From assembly GCA_938020505.1 (NCBI GenBank), contig CALIHR010000039.1, forward strand, positions 1 through 64,000: a DNA stretch of 64,000 bases. The letters are read 5' to 3'. Shown piece by piece: positions 1 to 8,996 of the stretch. This DNA comes from an uncultured Actinobaculum sp. Its GTDB lineage: Bacteria; Actinomycetota; Actinomycetes; Actinomycetales; Actinomycetaceae. Numbering within the stretch: position 1 is the first letter of the stretch; every line of letters begins with the position of its first letter. A program made the position numbers and the translations under genes. The notes beneath the pieces are model-generated. The model worked only from the letters and a program-made list of their open reading frames with translations, searched no databases and was not told the origin of the DNA.

Positions 1-6
1 CCTTTC

Positions 7-225
7 GTGTCCCCCCACACCCGCCCCCACACCACACGCACCACAGGCCACAGCGGACACACACGCACCACAGGCCACAGCGGACACACACGCACACAGG
101 CACGCACACACGCACGACACACAGGCACGGACACACGGCCACACAACCCCAACCCCACACCCGCAAACACACAACACACAGGCCGCATACCGTCAAGGCC
201 ACACAACCCCAACCCCACAGCACAA
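7..225. repeat. CA-rich low-complexity repeat tract
   Basis: The window opens with purine/pyrimidine-biased sequence built from short CACA-type words. A unit of about 27 bp containing ccacaggccacagcggacac occurs twice in tandem near 50-95, and the word cacacaaccccaacccca occurs twice near 140-218. An open frame exists across it (His/Thr/Pro-rich), but it is simply a by-product of the repeat and has no start signal or recognisable domain. I treat it as non-coding. Confidence 0.6.
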
Positions 226-1518
226 CGCGGCGTTTTCCGGGGACAGTTCCCTGGAAAGCTTTTTAGCGGCTGGAGGCGTGTCCAGGGCTATTCGTATGCC
301 GCATCCGGCAGCGTGAGCGGTTTGCTTTGTGGCTATTGACCATCATGACAAAGCGAGGCTTGTTTGCGGCTCTGTTTCTTGAGGGTCAGCTGAAAGAACG
401 TCTCCCAGGTGCGCGAGAAGGCGATCGACGTCGTTCTCGTGCTTTGCAAACTGACCGAGGGTCCATTCCTTTGGAGGAGTTGCTCGGAGCCCTGTGGCAC
501 ACACAGGCAGGCACGCGCAGGCGCTGGCTGCGACGCTCCGTTGGAGTGCTCGAAGGCGTGCGTTCCCGATTGTTGAAGCGGCGTCGCCGGTCGCCTCGAT
601 GAAGGCGCTGTTGAGCGTGTCAATGGCGGTCTGTGAAACCGTGCTTCGTCGGGCCGGCTCATGATTCCAGCGATCGGCATCTGTGACTCGGATCGACTTT
701 TTGTTGATTTGACTTTGCATGGGCGGCAACGGAGCCATATGCGAAGGTGTCGTCGTCGTTCAGCGTTAGTTCAAAGAATTCTAGATCTCGTTCGCATCTC
801 GCTCGCCCCGATCCGTCGGTCGCTTTGGGCGCGCGCGTGACAAACCCTGCAAAAGCAATCTTTGAAGGAGGTTACCGGAACGCTGTAAGCGAAATATGCT
901 ACGTCGATTAGCTTCGGAAGAATCTGCTTTTTCCTATTGCCTATGCGGAACTTCTGCTCTAGGCTGAACTTGTGCGCACAAGAGCGACCTGGAAAGTTGG
1001 AGGTTGGGTTGCGAGCACCGGGCCGACAAGGTTTGACTCGGCACTTCGATCAGAAACCGCGTAGACAAGTCGATCTAAGACCGCGTACACAAGTTTCCTG
1101 CGTGACAGGCTCATCCGTCTGCATCGTGGGTATTCAGAAGGAGCAACTCGATGGAGAGCAAGTGGAATCCATCGCCGAGTCGGCACAAAGAGTCTAATCG
1201 ACGCCGCGGGCGGCTGCGACTGATTCTTGTGAACGGATTGCGGCTGATTCCCGTGAACGGACGAGATTCTTTGGACGGCGCGCACCGTCTCGAAGGTTTG
1301 CGCAGTCTGAGCGAGTTGCGGCGCTCAGGCGGATCGGGCGGCCTCGGCTGGTTGCGTTCGGACGGGTCGGGTCGCTTCGACGAGTTGCGCTCAAGCGGGT
1401 CGGGCCCTTCGAGTGTTCGCCGTCGTCGAGACAATCTCGGTTGTCGAGACAATCTTGGCCGCCGCCGAGGCAATCACGGTCCTTGCTGCGCCGACTCTCA
1501 AGAACGGAAAGGCATGGA
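226..1518. other. gene-poor region upstream of treC
   Basis: About 1.3 kb with no gene I can support. Open frames on both strands are Arg/Ser-rich and lack Shine-Dalgarno sequences. The minus-strand frame at 343-738 (131 codons) has the most protein-like composition, with an acidic C-terminal helix, but matches nothing I recognise and has no ribosome-binding site. The part from about 1195 to 1500 is degenerate repeats (two copies of a word ending gtgaacgga; three copies of a gtcgagacaatct-like word). The region must contain the treC promoter, but I see no clear -35/-10 pair. Confidence 0.5.
1047..1094. repeat. 24-bp direct repeat, two copies
   Basis: Two adjacent 24-bp copies, 1047-1070 and 1071-1094, share cgat, accgcgta and acaagt and differ at only a few positions. 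They lie about 430 bp upstream of treC in otherwise featureless sequence. They could be a regulatory direct repeat or one of the many short tandem duplications of this genome. Confidence 0.5.
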
Positions 1519-3330
1519 ATGAGCTTCGAAGAAAGCGTCGTTTATCAGATTTACCCCAAATCTTTCAAGGATTCGACGGGGACGGGGGTCGGCGACCTTC
1601 GCGGGATCATCGAGAAGGTCCCCTACATCGCTTCGCTGGGGATCGACTACGTCTGGTTCAGCCCCTTCTTCCCGTCCCCTCAACGCGACAACGGCTACGA
1701 CATCTCCGACTACTGCAACATCGACCCGGCGATGGGCACGATGGAGGACTTCGACGAGCTCGTCGGCGCCTTGGGACGCCACGGCATCGGCGTGATGCTC
1801 GACATGGTTCTCAACCACACGTCCACAGACCACGAGTGGTTTCAGCGCGCCCTGGCCGGCGAGAAGAAGTACCAGGACTACTACTACATTCGCCCGCCGA
1901 AGGCCGACGGCTCCCTTCCAACCAATTGGGTCTCCAAGTTCGGCGGGCCGGCGTGGGCGCCCTTCGGCGACACCGGCGATTACTACCTTCACCTTTACGA
2001 TCCCGCCCAGGCCGATCTGGATTGGCACAACCCGGACGTGCGGGCCGAGCTCATCGACGTCGTCAACTTCTGGCGCAGCCGCGGCGTACACGGTTTCCGC
2101 TTCGACGTCATCAACGTCATCGGGAAAGACGCGGAGCTTCTTGACGCGCCCGCCGGAAGCGACGATCGGAAGATGTACACGGACGGCCCCGACGTTCACA
2201 CCTACTTACGCGAGCTCAACGAGGCCAGCTTTGGGCGCGACGCCGATTCGATAACGGTGGGCGAGATGTCCTCCACGAGCGTCGAGGCGTGCGTCGGCTA
2301 CTCGAATCCGCGCAACCGCGAACTCAATATGGTTTTCAGCTTCCACCATCTCAAAGTCGATTACAAGGACGGCGAGAAGTGGACGTCCATGCCCTTCGAC
2401 ATGGGTGCGCTCAAGCGCGTCCTCAACGAATGGGCGGTGGGCATGCAGGAAGGGGACGGTTGGAACGCGCTGTTCTGGAACAACCACGACCAGCCGCGCG
2501 CCGTCAACCGGTTCGGCGATCCGGGACGCTACCGCGTCGAGTCCGCGACCATGCTCGCGACCGTCATCCACCTTCTGCGGGGAACGCCGTTCGTCTACAT
2601 GGGCGAAGAAATCGGCATGACCGATCCCGGTTACACTCAAATATCGGATTACGTCGACGTCGAGGCGCACAACGCGTACGCCGAGCTCGTCGAGTCTGGA
2701 CGCAGTGAACAAGAGGCCTTCGCGATTGTCCGCGGGAAAGCGCGTGACAACGCCCGAACCCCCATGCAGTGGGATTCGAGCGAAGGCGCCGGGTTCACCG
2801 CCGGGGCGCCCTGGCTGCGCCCCACAGGTCAAGATCGAATCAACGTCGAGGAGGAAAAGGCTGCGGGCCGAATTCTCCCGTATTATCGGCGCCTTATCGC
2901 CCTTCGCAAGGAATGTGCGGTCGTCGCCCGTGGCATGTACGAACCGTACGCCATGGACCACGCCGACATATACGCGTATATTCGCGAGCACGAAGGGCAG
3001 AAGCTGCTGGTTCTCACGAATTTCCGCCCGCGGACGGCCGAGATCGACATCCCCGAAGAATTCCTCGGCGGCGAAATTCTGATCTCAAACTATTCGCTAG
3101 ACGGCGTTGAATCGCGGCTCGGTTCGCATTCGGCGCCAAACTCGCGGCCCGATCGCGACTCGGTGTCCGGTTCGCATTCGGCGCCAAACTCGCGGACCGA
3201 TCGCGACTCGGTGTCCGGTTCGCATTCGGCGCCTGAACTCGGTTCGGCGGACGACGTCGAACCGACGTTGGCCCTGCGCCCGTACGAGGCGCTGGCGATT
3301 CTTATACACACAGACCCGCTCGGCGAGTAA
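1519..3330 (+). CDS. treC: trehalose-6-phosphate hydrolase (GH13)
   Basis: Cytoplasmic GH13 alpha-glucosidase of 603 aa that hydrolyses trehalose 6-phosphate to glucose and glucose 6-phosphate. It reads closely along the Bacillus TreA type: VVYQIYPKSF at the N-terminus, NHTSTDHEWF, then nucleophile D196 in GFRFDVIN, acid/base E249 in TVGEMSS, SFHHLKVDY, and the transition-state stabiliser D324 in NNHDQPR. The ATG at 1519 is preferred because ggaaagg precedes it by about 7 nt; the longer open frame upstream is repeat sequence. A PTS permease follows 244 bp downstream and a GntR/UTRA regulator faces it, the classic trehalose context. Odd: near the C-terminus (residues 535-572) a Ser/Asp-rich loop made of 16-residue tandem repeats is inserted before the final beta domain. 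An oligo-1,6-glucosidase is the alternative, less likely given the TreA-specific motifs and the PTS neighbour. Confidence 0.93.
   Translation: MSFEESVVYQIYPKSFKDSTGTGVGDLRGIIEKVPYIASLGIDYVWFSPFFPSPQRDNGYDISDYCNIDPAMGTMEDFDELVGALGRHGIGVMLDMVLNHTSTDHEWFQRALAGEKKYQDYYYIRPPKADGSLPTNWVSKFGGPAWAPFGDTGDYYLHLYDPAQADLDWHNPDVRAELIDVVNFWRSRGVHGFRFDVINVIGKDAELLDAPAGSDDRKMYTDGPDVHTYLRELNEASFGRDADSITVGEMSSTSVEACVGYSNPRNRELNMVFSFHHLKVDYKDGEKWTSMPFDMGALKRVLNEWAVGMQEGDGWNALFWNNHDQPRAVNRFGDPGRYRVESATMLATVIHLLRGTPFVYMGEEIGMTDPGYTQISDYVDVEAHNAYAELVESGRSEQEAFAIVRGKARDNARTPMQWDSSEGAGFTAGAPWLRPTGQDRINVEEEKAAGRILPYYRRLIALRKECAVVARGMYEPYAMDHADIYAYIREHEGQKLLVLTNFRPRTAEIDIPEEFLGGEILISNYSLDGVESRLGSHSAPNSRPDRDSVSGSHSAPNSRTDRDSVSGSHSAPELGSADDVEPTLALRPYEALAILIHTDPLGE
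3121..3238 (+). repeat. 48-bp in-frame tandem repeat inside treC
   Basis: The unit encodes GSHSAPNSRPDRDSVS (16 residues). Copy 1 is 3121-3168, copy 2 is 3169-3216 with a single Pro-to-Thr change, and a partial third copy starts at 3217 before the sequence diverges. The near identity of the copies points to recent duplication. The length is a multiple of three, so the reading frame into the last beta-sheet domain is kept. Confidence 0.9.
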
Positions 3331-3574
3331 ACCGCTCGGCGAGCGAACACAAAACGGCCGGATGAGCGAGCCCATGTGCGGGCTGGGCGAACCGACGCGG
3401 ACGGCAAGGCGTCCGCGCCAGGCAAGCAAAGCGGCACAGGCGAGCAACGGCCGGCGCACCCGATGAGTGCGCGGACCCTGCCCGGGACCGCGCCCCCGCG
3501 CCGCCTTGAAGGCGGCGCAGTCAACAACACGCAAAACGCATAACCTCACTGCACTTGGCTTTGAAAGGAGCCTC
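3331..3574 (+). promoter_or_regulatory. treC-treP intergenic region with hairpin
   Basis: A 244-bp gap between two genes expected to be co-transcribed. It has a near-perfect hairpin at 3498-3518 (gcgccgcctt facing aaggcggcgc) about 55 nt before the PTS start, with no T-run. It could stabilise or attenuate the downstream part of the message. The rest is GC-rich with no recognised site. Confidence 0.35.
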
Positions 3575-5836
3575 ATGTCTGACACCCCCGCTTCAGGCAT
3601 TCCGATCGTTTCACCCCTCACTGGCGAAGTGATCGAATTGCCCGATGTTCCCGATCCCGTCTTCTCCTCGAAGGTGATGGGCGAGGGCTTTGGAATCAAA
3701 CCTTTGATCGGCGAGGTGCTTGCGCCGGCCGACGCCGACGTCGTCATGGTCGCTGAAACCGGGCATGCCGTCGCTTTCAAGATGGACTCGGGGCTGGAGA
3801 TTCTCCTGCACCTGGGAATCAACACGGTGGAGCTCAAAGGCGGTCCTTTCCATCTCACTGTGAGCACCGGCGACAGGGTGCGCGCGGGCGAGACCATCGG
3901 GACAATGGACCTCGCGGGTATAGCTGCGGCGGGAAAGAAGACGGAGTCCGTCCTGGTTTTCACCAACGGGGACGAATGCCTCGCCTCTTTGGACGTCAAG
4001 ACAGGCCTGGCAGACGCAGGCGGTGAGGCAGCGCGTGTCACGCTCAAAGGAGCTGCCGCAAAAGCCCAGGCGAGGGCGAAAACCGCTCAGGTGCGAGCGG
4101 ACGACACCGCCGAAGCCGCGACCGTCCCAGCCGCGGCCGCCAACGGGGCCGGTGTCGCCGCCGCTCACACGGCGAACGGCTCGGCCTCGCCCGGCGCGGG
4201 GGCCCCTAAAACCGAAGGGACCAATCCCATGAAAAACAACGGCCTGAGTGGCCCAACCAAACGCAAAGGAAAGAAGAAGGCGGCGTCGGCCGAAGAGCAG
4301 GCTCAGCTCGACGCGGCTGCCCGCAACATTGTCGAAGGAGTCGGCGGGGCGGACAACGTCCGCAAGGTGATTCACTGCATCACCCGCCTGCGCTTCTATC
4401 TCAAGGACGAGGCGCTGGCGAATGACTCGGCGGTCATCGACATCGACGAAGTGATCGACGTCGCGAGGGCTGCCGGCCAGTACCAGGTGGTCATCGGCCC
4501 GAAGGTCGGCCAGGTCTACGACTCGATTACCAAGCTCCTCCCTCGCAACTCTGAAGACGACGTGCTCGGAGGCGAAGAGGAGCGAGAGCGCCCGACCACG
4601 CCCCTCGGCTGGGTGAAGTACGGCTTCAGCTCGCTGATCGGCGTCATCACGGGATCGATGATTCCGATCATCGGCGTGCTCGCTGCCGCCGGTATCTTGG
4701 GCGGACTCCTCACGCTGTGCACGGAACTCGAACTCATTGACAAGAACAGCGACACCAAAATACTGATCGGTGCAATGGCGTCGGCCGTATTCCACTTCCT
4801 TCCGATCATCGTCGGTTTCACGGCGGCGAGGAGACTGGGCGCCAACCCGATCATCGTGGCCATTATCGGCGGAGTGCTGTGCTTTCCGGCGCTGGTCACT
4901 CTATCGGATCCCACACGGATCAACCTGCCTCCAGACCAACATCCTTACCACGTGGTCGCTCGCCTTGGCGGCATTGAGTTCAATGCGGAGTTCTTTGGCA
5001 TTCCGGTGGCGTTGCCCACTGGAGAGAAAGGCATGGCCTATACCTCCACGATTTTCCCCATCATCATCGCGGCCTGGCTGGCTTCAAAGCTTGAGCCGTG
5101 GTTGAAGCGCTGGATTCCCGCCGTCATCCATTCGATGTTCGCTCCGTTGGTGGAGATCTTTGTCGTCTCTTCCCTCGTGCTTGTGGTTTTCGGCCCTCTT
5201 GTCATGATTCTTTCGGGCTTCATCACCAACGGGATCAATTCGATTATCGATTACAACTACATTGTTGCGGGACTCGTCATCGGCGGTTTGTACCAAACGC
5301 TTGTGATATTCGGCCTGCATTGGGCCGTCATTCCCGTCATCGCAGCGCAGTTGTCTAATGGTTCCGAAAGCTCGCGGATCAATGCCATCGTCTCCGTCAC
5401 GATGATCGCCCAGGGGGCTGGAGCACTTGCCATCTGGGTGAAGTCCAAGAACCCGCGCATCAAGCAGATAGCCGGGCCGGCGACGATATCCGCGATGTGC
5501 GGCGTCACCGAACCTGCGATGTACGGCCTCAACCTCAAGTATGGACGGGCCTTCATCACTGCCTCGATCGGCGGAGCCGTCGGCGGACTGGTGACCGGTC
5601 TCCTCAATGTCAACATGTGGGGGTTCACCGGCGCATTCATCGGTTTCCCGTCGTTCATCAACAAACACTCGGGAGAAATCGATGCCAGCTTCACCGGATT
5701 CTGGATCGCGTCTCTGGTGACCTTGGTTGTCGGTTTCTTGCTCACCTACCTCTTTGGTTTCAAGGACTCGGATCTGGAAACCGAACGGAAGGTAAAGAAG
5801 GTTCGGCTCGGCAGGCGCGAGCCGGTCGCGAAGTGA
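3575..5836 (+). CDS. treP: PTS permease, trehalose/sucrose/beta-glucoside type, IIA-IIB-IIC fusion
   Basis: 753-aa phosphotransferase permease that imports and phosphorylates a disaccharide, inferred to be trehalose from the adjacent hydrolase. The N-terminal Crr-like IIA domain (about residues 5-150) contains the histidine pair H64 in ETGHAVAF and phospho-accepting H79 in LLHLGINTVEL. A Pro/Ala/Lys-rich linker follows, then IIB (about 245-325) with active-site C268 in HCITRLRFY, then a multi-span IIC domain from about 345 to 735. ATG 3575 has gaaaggag 4 nt upstream. The family usually runs IIB-IIC-IIA; here IIA is first. Within the linker an in-frame ATG at 4229 is preceded by gaaggga with 8-nt spacing, so a separate IIBC product from the same message is possible. 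A hairpin terminator follows. Substrate is inferred from context; sucrose or beta-glucosides cannot be excluded from the permease alone. Confidence 0.9.
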   Translation: MSDTPASGIPIVSPLTGEVIELPDVPDPVFSSKVMGEGFGIKPLIGEVLAPADADVVMVAETGHAVAFKMDSGLEILLHLGINTVELKGGPFHLTVSTGDRVRAGETIGTMDLAGIAAAGKKTESVLVFTNGDECLASLDVKTGLADAGGEAARVTLKGAAAKAQARAKTAQVRADDTAEAATVPAAAANGAGVAAAHTANGSASPGAGAPKTEGTNPMKNNGLSGPTKRKGKKKAASAEEQAQLDAAARNIVEGVGGADNVRKVIHCITRLRFYLKDEALANDSAVIDIDEVIDVARAAGQYQVVIGPKVGQVYDSITKLLPRNSEDDVLGGEEERERPTTPLGWVKYGFSSLIGVITGSMIPIIGVLAAAGILGGLLTLCTELELIDKNSDTKILIGAMASAVFHFLPIIVGFTAARRLGANPIIVAIIGGVLCFPALVTLSDPTRINLPPDQHPYHVVARLGGIEFNAEFFGIPVALPTGEKGMAYTSTIFPIIIAAWLASKLEPWLKRWIPAVIHSMFAPLVEIFVVSSLVLVVFGPLVMILSGFITNGINSIIDYNYIVAGLVIGGLYQTLVIFGLHWAVIPVIAAQLSNGSESSRINAIVSVTMIAQGAGALAIWVKSKNPRIKQIAGPATISAMCGVTEPAMYGLNLKYGRAFITASIGGAVGGLVTGLLNVNMWGFTGAFIGFPSFINKHSGEIDASFTGFWIASLVTLVVGFLLTYLFGFKDSDLETERKVKKVRLGRREPVAK

Positions 5837-5887
5837 CGCCGGCCGACTCCGCCGGGCGTTTCGCTCCAAACAATTGAAAAGTCAAAG

Positions 5888-5921
5888 CTGGGCCGCGCGG
5901 TTGAGACGCCGCGCGGCCCAG
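5888..5921 (+). terminator. hairpin downstream of treP
   Basis: A perfect 13-bp stem, ctgggccgcgcgg against ccgcgcggcccag, with an 8-nt loop, about 50 bp after the PTS stop and before the convergent regulator gene. No T-run follows, as is common for terminators in high-GC actinobacteria. A smaller gctcac/gtgagc hairpin at 5942-5960 may serve the opposite strand. Confidence 0.7.
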
Positions 5922-6086
5922 CGGCCCGTTCCGGCGCTGCTGCTCACTTCCTGCGTGAGCTCCGCTGCCATGCGTGGGCTCTATGCGCCTACAACGGCTT
6001 TAAGCGAGTCTGCTATACGGTCGCGTTCTCGGTGGAGCCGCGGTTAGCGAGGCGCGTCGCGGCCGTCACTCAAATGGAAGCGTCAC

Positions 6087-6833
6087 TCAAATGGATGCCG
6101 GCAGCCGCCGAGCCGTCGTGTTGAACTCGAAGCCGATGGGCGAATGACGGGAAACGGTGTATTCGAACAGCAAGCCGTTGGTGTCGAAGGTCGATGACGT
6201 CACAGCGACGATGCAGCCCAAGCCTCCTAGGTGGAGGAGTTCGACGTCGTCTCCGGTTGCGGGCTCCACGGTGACGGTTCGCGTGGCGCTGCCGACCGTC
6301 ACTCCCAGCTTGTGCTCGAGGTGCGCATATATGGAGCTTTCGACGATAGTTTTGTTGAGGCTGGGAACGATCGATTTGAGGAACACGTTCTCGTCGAGGA
6401 TGAGCGGCACGTCGTTGAGCAGCCTCAAACGGCGCACCCGAAGAACCACCTCTCCCACGGCCATGCCGCATCGTTTCGCCAACTCTCGGTCCACATAGCT
6501 TTCTTCCAGGGAGAGCATGCGGGTTCTCAGAGAGAATCCGTTGCGGTCGGCCGCCTCTCTGAGCGATTCGATCCCTCCCAAGAGGAAGGTCGACGGCGGC
6601 CGCGAGGGGATGGGAGGGCGCCGATAGATCACCTGGACGCCGCGCCCCTGCATCGTCAGGATGTGGCCTTGGCCGGCCAGAAGGGCAAGCGCCTTTCGGA
6701 CGGTGTTGCGCGTGCATGAGAATTCAATCGCCAAAGCGTTCTCCGAAGGCAACAGACTGAGAAACTTGTATTCTCCCTGTTCAATCCTGTGACGCAGGAT
6801 CTGGAAGATGACGTTGTACTTCGGATCGGCCAC
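6087..6833 (-). CDS. treR: GntR-family transcriptional regulator with UTRA domain
   Basis: 248-aa repressor, likely controlling the trehalose genes and sensing a sugar phosphate. Residues about 5-70 form a GntR winged helix (LLPSENALAIEFSCTRNTVR, then LAGQGHILTMQGRG), and about 85-245 a UTRA ligand-binding domain (LRVRRLRLLNDVPLI; IVAVTSSTF; FEYTVSRH). I choose the GTG at 6833 because aaggaaag sits 8 nt upstream and gives the family's usual length; a longer frame continues upstream into low-complexity sequence. It is transcribed toward treP. In Gram-positive bacteria GntR/UTRA TreR proteins repress tre operons and respond to trehalose 6-phosphate; the assignment here rests on that and on position. 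Confidence 0.83.
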   Translation of the reverse strand: MADPKYNVIFQILRHRIEQGEYKFLSLLPSENALAIEFSCTRNTVRKALALLAGQGHILTMQGRGVQVIYRRPPIPSRPPSTFLLGGIESLREAADRNGFSLRTRMLSLEESYVDRELAKRCGMAVGEVVLRVRRLRLLNDVPLILDENVFLKSIVPSLNKTIVESSIYAHLEHKLGVTVGSATRTVTVEPATGDDVELLHLGGLGCIVAVTSSTFDTNGLLFEYTVSRHSPIGFEFNTTARRLPASI

Positions 6834-7254
6834 TAATCGAACTTTCCTTGTATGTCGTAATCTCGAATCTGAACGGCCCCCGCGAGGCGGCTTCGCGGCA
6901 TTCGCCTTCGACGTCGCGTTTACGGAAACCGGAACCGATTTTATCAGGCGGAGGGCGCGCAATGGCGAATGACGAGCTCGGAAAGGGACACTGGTGCTGT
7001 TTAAAGAGAAGAGGGTGAACTTCTTGACTCTAAACAAAACGGAAAAGCACGCAGGAAAAGTGAAGTGCGCAGGAATGGCTTTCGCGCTGCGTGGCGGCGT
7101 TTGCAAAACGCGAGACACCCTTGAAGCGTATGCGCCTGTCCAGTAGTCTGGCTGCGAGAAGATGTTCTATTGAGCGTGACCTGGCGCTGGCTTCTCAGAC
7201 ATCGATTCGGCTCGATGGCTATTAATTGACGCTTAACACTGAAGGGATGACGGC
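6834..7254. promoter_or_regulatory. divergent intergenic region between treR and the ESX-like gene
   Basis: 421 bp between two divergently transcribed genes. It is less GC-rich than the flanks. A -35-like TTGACT occurs at 7024-7029 on the plus strand, without a convincing -10 at normal spacing. The Shine-Dalgarno gaaggga at 7241-7247 serves the gene starting at 7255. I see no clear palindromic TreR operator. Confidence 0.35.
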
Positions 7255-8763
7255 ATGTCCGCAGAATACCGCGATCTTCCAAAGCTTGTGGGCAAACTCA
7301 AGCTGGCGGCGATAGACGCCTATATGGTCAACAAGAGTCGTTATAAGATAGACAAAAGGCGCAACGTGTACTATGACGTAGGAGACATCGGATCCCAGAG
7401 GGTGGAGCTGACTATTACACGGCCCGGCTCAAATGGCGAAGGCGGCGGTGTGATCGGGGGCTGCCGGAATGATGGAACCTTCCCTCAAGCCGATAAATTT
7501 AAAGAAATTCGCGATGACATAGATGACATTGTGGAACCGTGGCTTGACCTGCCCAATCCCTATTCCGATAGTTTTAATGGAAAAATAAATGAATACAGGG
7601 AAAAGGTTGCGGCTGCCTTGTCGGAGACATCCATCGAGGGGCTCGATCCCACGACGAAAACGACAGATGTATCAACGGTCAAACTCCAAAGCTTCGACAA
7701 AATCGCCCCCGGTCGCATGAGAACCCTGCTGAAAGGCATGAACGACTACGCTCCCGCACTCGAAGGCAGTGCGTTCAACACGTTCCGTGCGACTTTCGTG
7801 ACGTCGATGCCTTCTGTGATTGGGAATCTTGCGTTGTTGGCGCGCGTTCACGGCGAAACGCTTCTGGCGGAGCAGCTTTTCCTGAAGCAGTTGCGTAAGA
7901 AAGTTGTGGAGGCGGTCAAAAAAGCGACAGACGCTTTTGAGGAGATTGCCGAAGGCGAGGATGGCGTTGGTTTCGAGATGCTTTTGAACATTCTGATATG
8001 GGGCTGCATGGCGGCGACGGTCCCCGGAAGCGGGGCCGCTATGGCGGCGAGGATCGCTGGGGGCGCCTCAGTTCCTTTGACTGTTCTTAAGGACGTTAGC
8101 GCACTGAAACACGATAAAACTGCGGGAAAAGCAACTTTTGAAGCGGACAATTTCGAAGAAATGATGAAAGAGTTTAAGAGGGCTTTCGAGGAAATCGGCG
8201 ACGACTTCAAAGCCGCCGAAGAGGCTGTTGATGAGAACTTACGTCACAATATGAAGTTGGTGCTAGAAGACAGGGCGCGTCATGGATACACAGACACTTT
8301 CTTCCATTTGACGCCGGCGCCCATCCAAGACGCCGCCGGGGCGACCCGAATGGACGAGAACGCCGTCAATCAGATGACTGTCGGCGACGGGGCGACAGGC
8401 GGATACATGTCCCAAATAGCTGCGGAGCTCGAAGAAGCTGCCAAAGCATTGACCGGCATTTCAATGGTAGATCTCGTTAGACGCAAACATAAGATTGGAA
8501 TGGGCCCGACGGGGCCTGGCGGAGCGTTTGCCGAGCTTCGCCAAGTGCTCTATGAGCTGCTTCAAGATCTTCGGTGGAAAGTCGATGAAGGGAACGTCAA
8601 CCTCCGGGCTGCTATGCGAGATTTTCAGGAGAGCGACGCGAGTTCGCAGAAGGCTTTGGACGCGGTTGCGAGCAACATCGCGCAGGGAAGCGGGATGGAC
8701 CCCTGGGACCATAAGAAGCAGAAGGAGGAGAATCTGCGGCCCCACAGCAACGGCAACGTCTAA
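7255..8763 (+). CDS. hypothetical protein with WXG100/ESX-like C-terminal helices
   Basis: 502-aa protein of unknown function with a clear start (gaaggga, 7-nt spacing, ATG 7255). It is mostly helical and has no signal peptide. A Gly/Ala/Met-rich hydrophobic stretch at about 245-275 (LLNILIWGCMAATVPGSGAA) could be a membrane or buried hairpin. The last 80 residues read like the helical tail of ESX/WXG100-associated substrates: a Leu heptad, a Trp (LLQDLRWKV), then DFQESDASSQKALDAV, the acidic-serine ending common in that class. No ESX secretion genes are in the window. Base composition is visibly lower in GC than neighbours and it stands alone between divergent units, suggesting acquisition. 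Function, secretion and any toxin activity are unproven; the ESX likeness is my inference. Confidence 0.6.
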   Translation: MSAEYRDLPKLVGKLKLAAIDAYMVNKSRYKIDKRRNVYYDVGDIGSQRVELTITRPGSNGEGGGVIGGCRNDGTFPQADKFKEIRDDIDDIVEPWLDLPNPYSDSFNGKINEYREKVAAALSETSIEGLDPTTKTTDVSTVKLQSFDKIAPGRMRTLLKGMNDYAPALEGSAFNTFRATFVTSMPSVIGNLALLARVHGETLLAEQLFLKQLRKKVVEAVKKATDAFEEIAEGEDGVGFEMLLNILIWGCMAATVPGSGAAMAARIAGGASVPLTVLKDVSALKHDKTAGKATFEADNFEEMMKEFKRAFEEIGDDFKAAEEAVDENLRHNMKLVLEDRARHGYTDTFFHLTPAPIQDAAGATRMDENAVNQMTVGDGATGGYMSQIAAELEEAAKALTGISMVDLVRRKHKIGMGPTGPGGAFAELRQVLYELLQDLRWKVDEGNVNLRAAMRDFQESDASSQKALDAVASNIAQGSGMDPWDHKKQKEENLRPHSNGNV

Positions 8764-8996
8764 GCGCCAGGCTGCGGCGCGTCCGGCGGGCGAGGAGTCT
8801 CTGCTGTCTGGCGGCGAGCGGGCCGGTGGGCGGCGACGTCTGACCGACACCGGAAACGTCAAGCCGACAAACGTCAAGCCGGCATATGACGCGATGCATT
8901 TCGCAACACGCCCGCCCTTCGGCTTGACCGCGGAGTTTTCGAATTAGACTCAAAGCTCACGACAACCTCCGATCCACGACTCCGCGGGAGGGAACT

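Noticed and set aside
7..339. His/Thr/Pro-rich open frame over the CA repeats
   Set aside because: The frame is open only because of repeat composition; no start signal or domain.
343..738. 131-codon minus-strand open frame
   Set aside because: No ribosome-binding site, no recognisable domain, and it overlaps other equally open frames in a gene-poor region.
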